Assembly: GCF_001426185.1 (NCBI RefSeq)
Contig: NZ_LMRP01000001.1
Span: 569,372-633,371, forward strand
Length of the DNA stretch: 64,000 bases
Origin: Rhodococcus sp. Leaf247
Lineage (GTDB): Bacteria; Actinomycetota; Actinomycetes; Mycobacteriales; Mycobacteriaceae
Direction: 5' to 3'
Numbering within the stretch: the stretch's first letter is position 1; the number at the start of each line of letters is the position of its first letter. Shown here in pieces: positions 51,687 to 60,767 of this stretch. A program made the position numbers and the translations under genes. The notes under the pieces are model-generated. The model was not told where the DNA came from, did not search any database, and saw only the letters and a program-made list of their open reading frames with translations.

Positions 51687-52823
51687 ATGACGCTGCGCGC
51701 GCTGGTGAGGGAGTGCTGGGATTCCCAGCGCGATACTCACCTCCTGCGTATGTTCGTCGAGTCCCGGGGACTCGGTCGCTGGATCCGCGTCTTCGTCTCG
51801 CTCCTGACGATCGTTCTCACGGCCATCGCGCTGCTCTCACTCGGATCACCGTCCGGCGCTCAGGGCACGGTCGACCGCATCGTCGTCGTGACGGTGATCG
51901 TCCTGGGGATCGCCTGGGCGGTCCGATGGAACGTCGCGGACTGGCCGTCGTTCCGGGAATCGATCGCGTTCCTCGCCTTCTCCGACATCGCGATCACGCT
52001 GGTCTGCTTCCTCGACTCCAACACGCTCGCCGGCCTCAGCGGTGCCGGATTGCTGGTCCTGCTCGGCACCTATGCGACCTTCCTCCTGGGTCCTAGAGTT
52101 CTGGTCGCGCACGTGGCGTGGTGCGCGTTCTCCATCGCACTGCTGTCCGTGCGGGTGGTCCTCGATCCCGCCTTCGACCTGGCCATCGGTGCCGCGAAGG
52201 CCGTCATGCTGACGGTCGTGGGTGTGGTCGTCCCGCTGACCATCGAGTTGGGCGTCCACCTCATCCGCGTCGACGCGGACATGTCGCTGTTCGATCCATT
52301 GACGGGTCTGTCGAACAGACGTGGTCTCGAGACCCGGCTGCGGGTCCTCGCCGACGACGCGCGGACGGACGATCAGCGGCCGGTCGCCGCGGTGATCATC
52401 CTGGATCTGGACAAGTTCAAACGCATCAACGACGAACTCGGGCACAACGTCGGGGACGAGGTGCTGATCCGTGTCGCGCGCGGCCTCGTCACAGCCGCGG
52501 GTCCCACCGCCGTCATCACCCGGCACGGCGGTGAGGAGTTCCTGATCTTCGACCTCTACGACGATGCGCTGGACGCTCTGCGGACCGCCCGTGCGGTCCG
52601 CGACGTCGTCGCGGGGAACGCGGCGGGCCCGACCGTGACCGCGAGCGTCGGACTGGCCATGTCGGCGACCAGGGCGCTGCTGTCCGACAGGAGACGACTG
52701 ACGTCCACGGTGGCCGATCTCGTCGACCGCGGTGACGCCGCGATGTATCGCGCGAAACGATCAGGGGGCCACTGCGTCGCCGTCGACGGGGGAGCGTCGC
52801 GGGGACTGGCTGCTACCGGTTGA
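51687..52823 (+). CDS. Membrane-bound GGDEF diguanylate cyclase
   Basis: A 378-residue protein with about six hydrophobic segments in the first 190 residues (FVSLLTIVLTAIALLSLGS, VVVTVIVLGIAWAV and others). A GGDEF domain follows from FDPLTGLSNRRGLE. The active site is RHGGEEFLIF at about residue 281, and LDLDKFKRINDELGHNVGDE is the metal/nucleotide motif. It should make c-di-GMP from two GTP. No EAL domain. An inhibitory RxxD site is not obvious. It overlaps or abuts the following TetR gene. Confidence 0.93.
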   Translation: MTLRALVRECWDSQRDTHLLRMFVESRGLGRWIRVFVSLLTIVLTAIALLSLGSPSGAQGTVDRIVVVTVIVLGIAWAVRWNVADWPSFRESIAFLAFSDIAITLVCFLDSNTLAGLSGAGLLVLLGTYATFLLGPRVLVAHVAWCAFSIALLSVRVVLDPAFDLAIGAAKAVMLTVVGVVVPLTIELGVHLIRVDADMSLFDPLTGLSNRRGLETRLRVLADDARTDDQRPVAAVIILDLDKFKRINDELGHNVGDEVLIRVARGLVTAAGPTAVITRHGGEEFLIFDLYDDALDALRTARAVRDVVAGNAAGPTVTASVGLAMSATRALLSDRRRLTSTVADLVDRGDAAMYRAKRSGGHCVAVDGGASRGLAATG

Positions 52824-52831
52824 ATGGCCGG

Positions 52832-53476
52832 GTGACAGATCAGGCTCGCGCACCGCGCACCTACGGCGGCCAGAGCCCCGACGAACGCACGGCTCGGCGG
52901 AGGCGTCAGATTCTCGACGCGGGCAGGCAATCCTTCGGTTCGGTCGGATTCCGGGCGTCGACGGTGCGCGGCATCTGCCGCGACGCACACGTGGCCGACC
53001 GGTACTTCTACGAGCTGTTCCCGACGATGGAGGACCTCCTCGTCGCCGTCTACCTCGAGTGCATCGACACCTTGACCGACGCCGCGGCCACCGCGTTGTC
53101 GACGGCGCCGCCCGGCGCCGACACGTCGGAATTCGTCCGCCGCGGCCTCGACGGCTTCTTCGCCGCGGTACAGGACCGCACGACGGCCCGCGTCGTCTGG
53201 CTCGAAGTGCTCGGCGTAGCCCCGCAGGTCGACAGCACCTACCTGGCGACGATGCGGAAGTTCGGGGACTTCATGACGTCCTACCTCGCGCAGGTTCTCC
53301 CCGAAGCCGCGGACGCCGAATTCACCGACCGATTGGTCACCGCCGCCGTCGGCGGTCTCAGCCACACCGCCCTGACCTGGATCATGGACGACTACCGAAC
53401 TCCGCGGGCCGACCTGGTCGAGGGATCGGTGCGATTCGTCGTCGGCGTGCTCGAGGCTGCTCGGCCGACGCGATAA
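52832..53476 (+). CDS. TetR-family regulator
   Basis: A 214-residue TetR protein with an unstructured N-terminal ~25 residues. The HTH is ARRRRQILDAGRQSFGSVGF and VRGICRDAHVADRYFYELF. The start is uncertain: GTG at 52832 (used here) or TTG at 52820, which overlaps the cyclase stop. It is close enough to the GGDEF gene to be co-transcribed. A ligand-binding C-terminal domain is present. The target is unknown, perhaps the preceding operon. Confidence 0.85.
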   Translation: MTDQARAPRTYGGQSPDERTARRRRQILDAGRQSFGSVGFRASTVRGICRDAHVADRYFYELFPTMEDLLVAVYLECIDTLTDAAATALSTAPPGADTSEFVRRGLDGFFAAVQDRTTARVVWLEVLGVAPQVDSTYLATMRKFGDFMTSYLAQVLPEAADAEFTDRLVTAAVGGLSHTALTWIMDDYRTPRADLVEGSVRFVVGVLEAARPTR

Positions 53477-53559
53477 ATCAGTCGACGTGCAGTGGTCGTC
53501 GCTGCCACTCTGATCGGGCAACGTACGACCGAGACGACCCGATCAGCACCAGGACTGCC

Positions 53560-53772
53560 ATGTATCCCACCCATCCCGACGTGTTCCTGCTCGTCCAGCG
53601 GCAGGAACTGGCCCAGCACGTCCGCGACGGCGAGCGTCGCCGCATCGCTGCCGCTCGACGGCGCCTCGAGCGTGACGAGGATCGCCTGCAGCGTGCGTTC
53701 GTCGAACTGACCGTGGCTCTGGCCGACAGGTCCGAGTCGCGGCGACGGGTGGAGGAACTGGTCGGGCGGTAG
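53560..53772 (+). CDS. Small Arg/Glu-rich helical protein
   Basis: A 70-residue protein, MYPTHPDVFLLVQRQELAQH then a highly charged helix (Arg, Glu, Ala) likely to form a coiled coil. No signal peptide or membrane segment. The ribosome-binding site is weak (CCAGGA). I do not recognise a family, though short proteins starting with MYPTHPD-like sequences may exist in Rhodococcus. It is convergent with the TetR at 53782, 9 nt away. Confidence 0.6.
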   Translation: MYPTHPDVFLLVQRQELAQHVRDGERRRIAAARRRLERDEDRLQRAFVELTVALADRSESRRRVEELVGR

Positions 53773-53781
53773 CGCCGGGGT

Positions 53782-54387
53782 TCAGACCTGCTGCTCGGGT
53801 CGCCGCAGTCCTGCCAGCACGATGTCGACGGCGGCGTCGATCGTGGCGTCGTCGGGAAGCGTCCCGTACATCAGGGCGGGGCAGATGACGGCGCCCGAGA
53901 GCATCGTGACGGCGGCATCGAGATCGGGACCCGAGGCGATCTCGCCGATGATGCGCCGCGCGTACTGCTGACCGTCGTCGACGATGCGCTGCCGCATCCG
54001 TCCGATCTCGTCCACACTCGCTCCCCACTGCGCCATGGCCATGAGGATGCGGTCGAGGCGCCGCTCGCTGATGGCGCGACGGAATTCGTGCAGCTCCCCC
54101 ACCAGATCGGTCCGGGCATCGCCGGTCATCTCGTGGTGCGGCATGTCGCCGATCGCGTCCAGCGCCATGCCCAGGAGGTCGAACCGGGACGGCCAGTGCG
54201 TGTACAGCGTGGTCTTGGAATATCCCGCGACACGTGCCACGTGAGCGTGGGTGACGGCTTCCCACCCCTCGTTCGTGAGGACGTCCAGAGCTGCTCGTGA
54301 GACATCCGCGCGTGTACGCGAGACGCGTGCGTCCTCTGCCGCGATCTGATCGCCGATTCTGTTTCGAGCGTCCGGGGTACTACTCAT
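53782..54387 (-). CDS. TetR-family regulator divergent from the mycosporine operon
   Basis: A 201-residue TetR protein. The HTH is RAALDVLTNEGWEAVTHAHV and RVAGYSKTTLYTHWPSRFDLL; the C-terminus resembles the TetR_C_11/16 type. A strong GAGGAGGTGA precedes the ATG. It diverges from the HAD gene that begins the mycosporine operon, sharing a 209-nt region with an AGTACAG...CTGTACT inverted pair. It is the most likely local regulator of the cluster, by position. Confidence 0.88.
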   Translation of the reverse strand: MSSTPDARNRIGDQIAAEDARVSRTRADVSRAALDVLTNEGWEAVTHAHVARVAGYSKTTLYTHWPSRFDLLGMALDAIGDMPHHEMTGDARTDLVGELHEFRRAISERRLDRILMAMAQWGASVDEIGRMRQRIVDDGQQYARRIIGEIASGPDLDAAVTMLSGAVICPALMYGTLPDDATIDAAVDIVLAGLRRPEQQV

Positions 54388-54596
54388 CTGTTCGCGTCAC
54401 CTCCTCACTGTGAAGGTGAAGTTACGCGAGTTTCGAGTACAGACCTATTGAACGGCGAGTCCACTACTGTACTGTCGGGTAAGTTTCGTGCTCGGCAGGT
54501 CGATCGACCGGTGTCACAGCACCAGTGGCTGGCATCGCCTGATCTCGACATCTCTGCCGCCGTGCTCCCCCACCATGGTTCTCTGGAAGGACAACG
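54388..54596. promoter_or_regulatory. Divergent regulatory region of the mycosporine operon
   Basis: The region separates the TetR gene from the operon. AGTACAG (54436-54442) and CTGTACT (54467-54473) form an inverted pair 24 nt apart. GGAAGGA precedes the HAD start. I cannot fix -10/-35 elements. Confidence 0.45.
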
Positions 54597-55268
54597 ATGT
54601 CTGCAATCCTCTTCGGCTCCATCAGCACCCTCGCCGACACCTCCGAACTGCAACGACGAGCGTTCAACGAGGCATTCTCGACCCACGGTCTCGACTGGAA
54701 CTGGTCTCGTGAGGACTACATCTCGATGCTGGGATCCAACGGTGGCGCCAACCGGATCGAGGACTTCGCGACGGAGCGCGGCGTCGACGTCGACGCGTCC
54801 GCCGTGCACGCGACCAAGTCCGAAATTTTCCGATCGTTGATCGCCTCGACCGGCGTCTCACCGCGACCCGGCGTCGTCGACACCATCTCCGCAGCGAAGA
54901 AGAACGACGTCAAGGTCGGTTTCGTCACCACGACCTCCAAGGACAACGTGGCAGTGCTGCTCGAGGCGCTCGCCCCCGAGGTCTCCGCGGACTCCTTCGA
55001 CGTGATCGTCGATGCCGACGACGTCGAGCAGGGCAAGCCCGACCCGGCGTCCTACGCCTTCGCACTGGGCAAGCTCGGTGAATCCGCGGCATCGTGCGTC
55101 GCGGTCGAGGACAACGCCGGCGGCGTGAAGGCGGCCGTGGCGGCGGACATCACGTGCGTCGCGTTCCCGAACGAGAACACCACGGGCAGCGACTTCGCCG
55201 GCGCGGCCGAGACGGTCGAATCCCTGGACCCCGTCCGCCTCGAATCCTTGGCGACGGCTCGATCCTGA
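54597..55268 (+). CDS. HAD-fold protein lacking the catalytic aspartate, mycosporine operon
   Basis: A 223-residue HAD-IA (CbbY-like) protein. The N-terminal motif that should read FDxDGTL is FGSISTL (residues 6-12), so the nucleophile Asp is Gly7 and the general acid/base Asp is Ile9. Later motifs are intact: FVTTTSKDN (motif II), [12 protein letters not shown] (motif III Lys) and [15 protein letters not shown] (motif IV). The fold should be sound but the normal phosphoaspartate chemistry impossible. It may be a pseudoenzyme or use other chemistry. It heads the operon, 67 nt before mysA. Ribosome-binding site GGAAGGA. Confidence 0.85.
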   Translation: MSAILFGSISTLADTSELQRRAFNEAFSTHGLDWNWSREDYISMLGSNGGANRIEDFATERGVDVDASAVHATKSEIFRSLIASTGVSPRPGVVDTISAAKKNDVKVGFVTTTSKDNVAVLLEALAPEVSADSFDVIVDADDVEQGKPDPASYAFALGKLGESAASCVAVEDNAGGVKAAVAADITCVAFPNENTTGSDFAGAAETVESLDPVRLESLATARS

Positions 55269-55335
55269 GCCGAGAGTCCGACTCCACCTTTCCAGCGCCG
55301 AGCGCCCCGCTCGCGCACTGTTTTCCCCGGGAGAG

Positions 55336-56583
55336 ATGCAAGTGAGCAATCTTCAAGCAAGCGTGACGGCAGACGAGAGAACCTTCCATGTGGAGGGCTA
55401 CGAGAAGATCGAGTACGACCTGGTCTACGTCGACGGCGTCTTCGACGTCGACAACACCGAACTCGCCGACAGCTACACGCCCTACGGCCGATGCCTCATG
55501 GTCGTGGACGACAGCGTCCTCGAGCTGTACAACGACCGGATCACCGCGTACTTCGCCCATCACCACATCGATCTGACGGTCGTACCCGTCCAGATCAAGG
55601 AGACGGCCAAGTCGATCGAGACGTTCGAACGCATCGTCGGCAAGTTCGACGAGTTCGGACTCGTCCGCACCGAGCCGGTACTGGTCGTCGGCGGAGGCCT
55701 GACCACCGACGTGGCCGGTTTCGCCTGCGCGAGCTACCGACGCAACACCCCCTACATCCGCATCCCGACCACGCTCATCGGTCTGATCGACGCGAGCGTG
55801 AGCATCAAGGTCGCCGTCAACTACGGCAAGCACAAGAACCGCCTGGGCGCGTACCACGCGTCGCAGAAGGTGTTGCTGGACTTCAGTTTCCTCGCCACAT
55901 TGCCCGAGGATCAGGTTCGCAACGGCATGGCCGAACTGATCAAGATCTCGGTGGTGGGCAACCTCGAGATCTTCGAGATGCTCGAGAAGCACGGTGCCGA
56001 GTTGCTGACGACGCGGTTCGGACACCTCGACGGCACCGCCGAGCTGCGGGACATCGCGGACCGTCTGACGTACAAGGCGATCGCGACGATGCTGGAACTG
56101 GAAGCGCCCAATCTCCACGAGATCGACCTCGATCGCGTGATCGCTTTCGGCCACACCTGGAGCCCCACACTCGAATTGACTCCGCCCGCTCCGTTCTTCC
56201 ACGGGCACGCCATCAACATCGACATGGCCTTGTCGACGACGCTGGCCGAACAGCGCGGACACATCACCGCCGAGGACCGCGACCGAGTTCTCGGAGTCAT
56301 GAGCCGCATCGGTCTCGCACTCGACAGCAGCTATCTCACGGCCGACCTGCTGGCCGACGCCACGTCGTCCATTCTCAAGACTCGTGATGGGATTCTCCGC
56401 GCGGCAGTGCCGGCGCCCATCGGGTCGTGCGAATTCCTCAACGACGTGACCGTCGACGAGTTGGCGGACACGCTCACGCTGCACAAGAAGATCTGTCTCG
56501 AGCACGATCGGGACGGTGACGGCGTGGACATGTTCACCTCACCTGCGCCCGAGGCCGGAGTCGGTTCGTCGACCGATGCCTGA
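55336..56583 (+). CDS. mysA: Desmethyl-4-deoxygadusol synthase (sugar-phosphate cyclase, MysA)
   Basis: A 415-residue member of the 3-dehydroquinate synthase-like sugar-phosphate cyclases. It turns sedoheptulose 7-phosphate into desmethyl-4-deoxygadusol, the first step of mycosporine synthesis. [18 protein letters not shown] is nearly the cyanobacterial DDGS sequence. [20 protein letters not shown] binds [14 protein letters not shown] and [11 protein letters not shown] carry metal ligands, and [12 protein letters not shown] a further one. [10 protein letters not shown] has Ala270 where, as I recall, EEVS enzymes have Asp, supporting DDGS over valiolone synthase. The ATG at 55336 is preceded by GGGAGAG. 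It overlaps mysB by 8 nt. Confidence 0.93.
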   Translation: MQVSNLQASVTADERTFHVEGYEKIEYDLVYVDGVFDVDNTELADSYTPYGRCLMVVDDSVLELYNDRITAYFAHHHIDLTVVPVQIKETAKSIETFERIVGKFDEFGLVRTEPVLVVGGGLTTDVAGFACASYRRNTPYIRIPTTLIGLIDASVSIKVAVNYGKHKNRLGAYHASQKVLLDFSFLATLPEDQVRNGMAELIKISVVGNLEIFEMLEKHGAELLTTRFGHLDGTAELRDIADRLTYKAIATMLELEAPNLHEIDLDRVIAFGHTWSPTLELTPPAPFFHGHAINIDMALSTTLAEQRGHITAEDRDRVLGVMSRIGLALDSSYLTADLLADATSSILKTRDGILRAAVPAPIGSCEFLNDVTVDELADTLTLHKKICLEHDRDGDGVDMFTSPAPEAGVGSSTDA

Positions 56584-57388
56584 TACGCACGAAACAGCGG
56601 GGCCACGTCCGGTCACTCCGACGACGATCGCGGCGCACGAGCTGACGGTTCTGTGCGACGAGATCGCGTCGGGCAGCAGCGGTGACGACATCGTCGCGCG
56701 TCTACGGCGTGCTCGCGATGTCGTCGCCGGTCTCGATCCGTACCTGGACCGGTGCACGTCCCCCGAAACCCCTGCTCTGGCCGACCTGGCTGCTCGCACC
56801 AGGTCGGCCGAGTGGGCCGGGAGCGCCCTGGAGCAGGAAATGCTGTCCGGCCACGTCGAGGGTCAGTTCCTCAAGTTCCTCGTCGGCATGACCGGTGCGG
56901 TGAACGTTCTCGAGATCGGCATGTTCACCGGCTACTCGGCGCTGGCGATGGCCGAGGAACTTCCGGCGGGTGGACGCGTGGTCGCCTGCGAGGTGGACCG
57001 GGCGGTCGCCGACTTCGCGCGGTCGTGCTTCGACGCCTCCCCCGTCGGCGATCGGATCGACATCGTCGTCGGGCCCGCGGCGGACACTCTTCTCTCCCTG
57101 GCGTCGGACGAGCGCACCTTCGACCTCGTCTTCATCGACGCCGACAAGGGCGGGTATCTGCACTACCTGAATGCGCTGCTCGACTCGACACTGCTGGCGC
57201 CCCGCGCTGTCATCGCCGTCGACAACACGCTGTTGCAGGGCGAGCCGTACCTCGACGAGTCCCGGTCGGTGAACGGTTCCGCGATCGCGGCGTTCAACGA
57301 CGCGGTCGCCGCGGATCCCCGCGTGGAGCAGGTCGTCCTACCGCTACGGGACGGACTGACTCTCATCCGTCGATCGACCGCATCATGA
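56576..57388 (+). CDS. mysB: 4-Deoxygadusol O-methyltransferase (MysB)
   Basis: A 270-residue class I SAM-dependent O-methyltransferase. It shares with cyanobacterial MysB the [16 protein letters not shown] start region, [20 protein letters not shown], the SAM motif [34 protein letters not shown] and [13 protein letters not shown]. It methylates desmethyl-4-deoxygadusol to 4-deoxygadusol. Its start overlaps mysA (8 nt) and its stop overlaps mysC (ATGA). Confidence 0.95.
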   Translation: MPDTHETAGPRPVTPTTIAAHELTVLCDEIASGSSGDDIVARLRRARDVVAGLDPYLDRCTSPETPALADLAARTRSAEWAGSALEQEMLSGHVEGQFLKFLVGMTGAVNVLEIGMFTGYSALAMAEELPAGGRVVACEVDRAVADFARSCFDASPVGDRIDIVVGPAADTLLSLASDERTFDLVFIDADKGGYLHYLNALLDSTLLAPRAVIAVDNTLLQGEPYLDESRSVNGSAIAAFNDAVAADPRVEQVVLPLRDGLTLIRRSTAS

Positions 57389-58680
57389 GGGGCACGACCG
57401 GCCGGTCCGTCACGGCGCTGGCGGTGCTGGCGCTCACTGCCCCACTCGATCTGATCGCCGTCGCCACCACGGTCGGGTCACGGCGCACCGCTCCGGGAAC
57501 TCCCGCCCGGGAACGGCGGACGGTGCTGATCAACGGCGGCAAGATGACCAAGTCGCTCCAACTCGCACGCTCCTTCCATGGGGCAGGACACCGCGTAGTC
57601 CTGGTGGAGTCGGCGAAGTACCGCTACACCGCTCATCGGTTCTCCCGAGCCGTCGACGTCTTCCACACCGTCCCCGAGGCGTCCGACGTCGGCTATGCCG
57701 AGGCTGTCGCCGAGATCGCCCGCCGCGAGAACGCAGACGTGTTCGTTCCCGTGTCGAGCCCGGCATCGAGCGTCCCCGACGCGGAGGTCGGCCGACTGCT
57801 CGCCGGGGTGTGCGACGTCATCCACGTGGACTCCGCCACGGTGGCGATGCTCGACGACAAGGTCCAGTTCTCGAAGACGGCCGAATCGCTGGGCCTCCGA
57901 GTTCCGCAGTCCCACCTGATCACCGATCGCCGACAACTGCTCGATTTCGACTTCCCGCCGGGGCGCCGCTTCATCCTCAAACGGATCGCCTACAACCCGG
58001 TCGGCCGCATGGACCTGACGCCGTTGTCCCGGGATACGCCGGATGCCAACGCGGAGTTCATCTCTCGGTTGTCCGTGTCGGCCGACGATCCCTGGATCCT
58101 GCAGGAGTTCGTGGACGGGCAGGAGTACTGCACTCACTCGACCGTCAGGAACGGACGGGTCCAGGTGTACGGGTGCTGCGAGTCCTCCGCGTTCCAGATC
58201 AACTACGCGATGGTGGACAAACCCGAAATCCGCTCCTGGGTAGAGCATTTCGTGGGCGAGCTCGGGCTCACAGGTCAGGTGTCCTTCGACTTCATCGAGG
58301 GCGCCGACGGTCACCCCTACGCCATCGAGTGCAACCCGCGCACACACTCGGCCATCACGATGTTCCACGATCACCCGGACGTCGCGGCGGCGTACCTCGA
58401 GGACGGCCATCCCGTCATCACTCCACTCCCGACCGCACGCCCCACCTACTGGCTCTATCACGAGGTCTGGCGGCTGCTCACCGAACCGGGACGCGTGCAC
58501 CGACTGCGGACCATCCTCGGTGGCAAGGATGCGGTCTTCACCCGCTGGGATCCGCTGCCGTACTTCATGCTCTACCACCTGCACCTGCCGTCATTGCTGT
58601 GGGCGAACCTGCGCAAGGGCGGGTCGTGGAGTCGAGTCGACGCCAACATCGGCAAACTCGTGGAGGCCGGCGGTGACTGA
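57385..58680 (+). CDS. mysC: ATP-grasp ligase forming mycosporine-glycine (MysC)
   Basis: A 431-residue ATP-grasp protein with an N-terminal hydrophobic segment (ALAVLALTAPLDLIAVATTV), as in cyanobacterial MysC. INGGKMTKSLQLARSFHGAG is strongly conserved. RRFILKRIAYNPVGRMDLTPL and WILQEFVDGQEYCTHSTV are ATP-grasp elements, and AIECNPRTHSAITMFHDHP is the metal-binding C-terminal block. It condenses 4-deoxygadusol with glycine to give mycosporine-glycine. Overlaps mysB by 4 nt and mysD by 8 nt. Confidence 0.95.
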   Translation: MRGTTGRSVTALAVLALTAPLDLIAVATTVGSRRTAPGTPARERRTVLINGGKMTKSLQLARSFHGAGHRVVLVESAKYRYTAHRFSRAVDVFHTVPEASDVGYAEAVAEIARRENADVFVPVSSPASSVPDAEVGRLLAGVCDVIHVDSATVAMLDDKVQFSKTAESLGLRVPQSHLITDRRQLLDFDFPPGRRFILKRIAYNPVGRMDLTPLSRDTPDANAEFISRLSVSADDPWILQEFVDGQEYCTHSTVRNGRVQVYGCCESSAFQINYAMVDKPEIRSWVEHFVGELGLTGQVSFDFIEGADGHPYAIECNPRTHSAITMFHDHPDVAAAYLEDGHPVITPLPTARPTYWLYHEVWRLLTEPGRVHRLRTILGGKDAVFTRWDPLPYFMLYHLHLPSLLWANLRKGGSWSRVDANIGKLVEAGGD

Positions 58681-59740
58681 CACGACGACTCCCGACACCT
58701 CGGGAACCCTGGCGATCCTGCACCTCGTCGGCTCGGCCGTCGACGACTTCCACTCGGATCTCTCGCGCGTCTACGCGCGGGACGCCCTGTCCTCCCTCGC
58801 CGACCCGGCGAAATACACCATGCACATCGCCTTGGTCTCCCCCGATTCGACATGGCGGTTCCCGGCCGACCTGTCCGACGCGGCCGTCGCCGCGGCGGAC
58901 GCGATGTCGGTGTCCCGAGCACTCGATCACATCGCCGACCTCGGTATCGACGCGGTGGTCCCGCAGATGTTCTGCCTTCCCGGCATGACCTCGTACCGCG
59001 CACTGTTCGACGTGCTTCGAATCCCTCTGCTGGGCAACAGAGCCGATGTCATGGCCCTCGCCGCCGACAAGGCCCGGACGCGGGCGATCGTCGCCGCCGC
59101 AGGGGTCGATGTACCCGAGGGCGTCGTGGTGACGGCGCGGAGCGACGGCGGCAGCCCTCTCTCCCTTCCGGTCGTCGTCAAGCCCGTCGACGCCGACAAT
59201 TCCGTCGGAGTGGCCCTTGCCCGGACTGCCGACGACTACGCGGCGGCACTCGTGGACGCCGGTCGTCATTCCTCGCGAGTGCTGGTCGAGACCTATGTCG
59301 ACCTCGGCCGCGAGGTGCGGTGCGGCATCATCGTCGTCGACGGGCAGGTCGTGTGCCTGCCGCTCGAGGAATACGCGGTCGACGCGACGAGCAAGCCGAT
59401 CCGCACCCGTGACGACAAACTCGCCCGTGACGACGACGGCGAACTGTACCTGGTGGCGAAGAACGCGACGCGGGCATGGATCGTCGCCGAGGACGATCCG
59501 GTGACCGAGCGGGTCTGGGAGATGGCACGAATCGCTCACCGCGCGTTGGGTTGTCGGCACTACAGCCTGTTCGATTTCCGCATCGACCCGGACGGTCGGC
59601 CGTGGTTCCTCGAGGCCGGCCTGTACTGCTCGTACGCCCGCGGCAGTGTCGTGGCCGTGATGGCCGCCGCTGCCGGTATCGGTCTGCCCGATCTGTTCGC
59701 GAGCGGCCTGAAGGAACTCGCCGAAGAAGGAGAACGCTGA
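58673..59740 (+). CDS. mysD: D-Ala-D-Ala ligase-like amino-acid ligase (MysD)
   Basis: A 355-residue D-Ala-D-Ala ligase-fold ATP-grasp protein, starting at GTG 58673, which overlaps the mysC stop. Landmarks are VVPQMFCLPGMTSYRALFD, PVVVKPVDADNSVGVALA, LVETYVDLGREVRCGIIVV and DFRIDPDGRPWFLEAG. In cyanobacteria MysD adds Ser, Thr or another amino acid to mycosporine-glycine, giving shinorine or porphyra-334. The attached amino acid here cannot be predicted. Its stop overlaps the ATG of the dioxygenase gene. Confidence 0.92.
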   Translation: MTDTTTPDTSGTLAILHLVGSAVDDFHSDLSRVYARDALSSLADPAKYTMHIALVSPDSTWRFPADLSDAAVAAADAMSVSRALDHIADLGIDAVVPQMFCLPGMTSYRALFDVLRIPLLGNRADVMALAADKARTRAIVAAAGVDVPEGVVVTARSDGGSPLSLPVVVKPVDADNSVGVALARTADDYAAALVDAGRHSSRVLVETYVDLGREVRCGIIVVDGQVVCLPLEEYAVDATSKPIRTRDDKLARDDDGELYLVAKNATRAWIVAEDDPVTERVWEMARIAHRALGCRHYSLFDFRIDPDGRPWFLEAGLYCSYARGSVVAVMAAAAGIGLPDLFASGLKELAEEGER

Positions 59741-60501
59741 TGCGCCATACCGTCATCGACCCTGTCGGAGTGCTCGTCGAGGACGCCGACGTCGAGTCGC
59801 TCGAACCCTCTCAGGTCGAGGAGATCCGCACTCTCGCCGCGGAGCACGGCGTCGTCGTGTTCCGCGAGCAGACCCTCGACGACGTGCGCTTCGCCGACTT
59901 CCTCCGAAGCCTCGGCGAGATCGTCTTCACCGAGGGTGAGACGCCCGTCGACGGACATTCCGATCTGAACGTCATCAGCAACGTCGGCCGCACCACGACT
60001 CCTCGATCCACTTTCCACGTGGACACGAGCTATGTCGCGAAGCCGCCGTCGTACACCGCTCTCCGCGCGGTGACGGTCCCCCGCGAGGGCGGGCAGACCG
60101 TCTTCAGCAACCAGTACCGCGCGTGGGAGACGCTGCCGGTCGACATGCGTTCCGATCTCGAGGACCGCACTCTGACCCACGTCGTCACCGGACTGGACCT
60201 GCCCGACGACGCCGAGTCGTCCGCGGAGCATCCTCTGGCGGCACTGCATCCCCTCTCGGGCCGCCGGTCGCTGTACATGTCCACCCCCAAGCGGTGCGCC
60301 TCGATCAGCGGGATGACCGCTGAGCAGACGGCCCGGACCGTGCAGTTCCTCTACGACCACTCCACCGCGGAGAGAAACGTCTATCGGCACACCTGGCAGC
60401 CCGGCGACGTCGTGCTGTGGGACAACCGGTGCGTCATGCACCGGGCGGACCATTCCGGGGTCGTCGGCGACAGGGTGATGCATCGCGGCATGGCCCGGTA
60501 G
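59740..60501 (+). CDS. TauD-type Fe(II)/2-oxoglutarate dioxygenase, mycosporine tailoring
   Basis: A 253-residue TauD/TfdA-family enzyme. The iron ligands are His93 and Asp95 in STFHVDTSYVAKPPSYTALR and His234 in DNRCVMHRAD. The following HR/R residues (about 248-253) would bind 2-oxoglutarate. The ATG overlaps the mysD stop (TGATG) and has GAAGGAG, so it belongs to the operon. Known MysH enzymes are PhyH-type oxygenases converting disubstituted mycosporines to palythine types; this one is from a different family. It is likely to hydroxylate, desaturate or dealkylate the mycosporine, which is inference from position. Confidence 0.88.
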   Translation: MRHTVIDPVGVLVEDADVESLEPSQVEEIRTLAAEHGVVVFREQTLDDVRFADFLRSLGEIVFTEGETPVDGHSDLNVISNVGRTTTPRSTFHVDTSYVAKPPSYTALRAVTVPREGGQTVFSNQYRAWETLPVDMRSDLEDRTLTHVVTGLDLPDDAESSAEHPLAALHPLSGRRSLYMSTPKRCASISGMTAEQTARTVQFLYDHSTAERNVYRHTWQPGDVVLWDNRCVMHRADHSGVVGDRVMHRGMAR

Positions 60502-60608
60502 CCGAAGGACCCACAGGCACTTCCCAGCTTCCTGTCAGCAGGATCGCGGGTCGGACGCGCACTCTGGTGATCGTCACCGAACCACTCGATCGTCAGGAGC
60601 AATCCCCC

Positions 60609-60767
60609 GTGCTGGACTACCTCGTCACCTCGTCCGCCGCTCTCGGCGCCGTCGGCATCCTGGCCGTCATGGCTGCCGCGGGCTCGGTAGCGAAGTCCGC
60701 ACCCGCGGGCCTCGTCGAACCCGATCGCCACGGCCCCGTCCTGCAGGACGTCAGCGGCCGACGATAG
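60609..60767 (+). CDS. Small single-pass membrane peptide
   Basis: A 52-residue ORF from GTG 60609. A 25-residue hydrophobic segment (LVTSSAALGAVGILAVMAAA) follows the start, then a short hydrophilic tail. AGGAG lies 10 nt before. It follows the mycosporine operon by 107 nt and its last 17 nt overlap the convergent LysR gene. No family recognised. It could be a small membrane protein linked to the cluster or unrelated. Confidence 0.45.
   Translation: MLDYLVTSSAALGAVGILAVMAAAGSVAKSAPAGLVEPDRHGPVLQDVSGRR

Noticed and set aside
55336-56583. Assignment as 3-dehydroquinate synthase or valiolone (EEVS) synthase
   Set aside because: The N-terminal signature and the Ala before FGHTWSP fit DDGS, and the adjacent mysB, mysC and mysD genes fit mycosporine synthesis and not shikimate or C7-cyclitol pathways.
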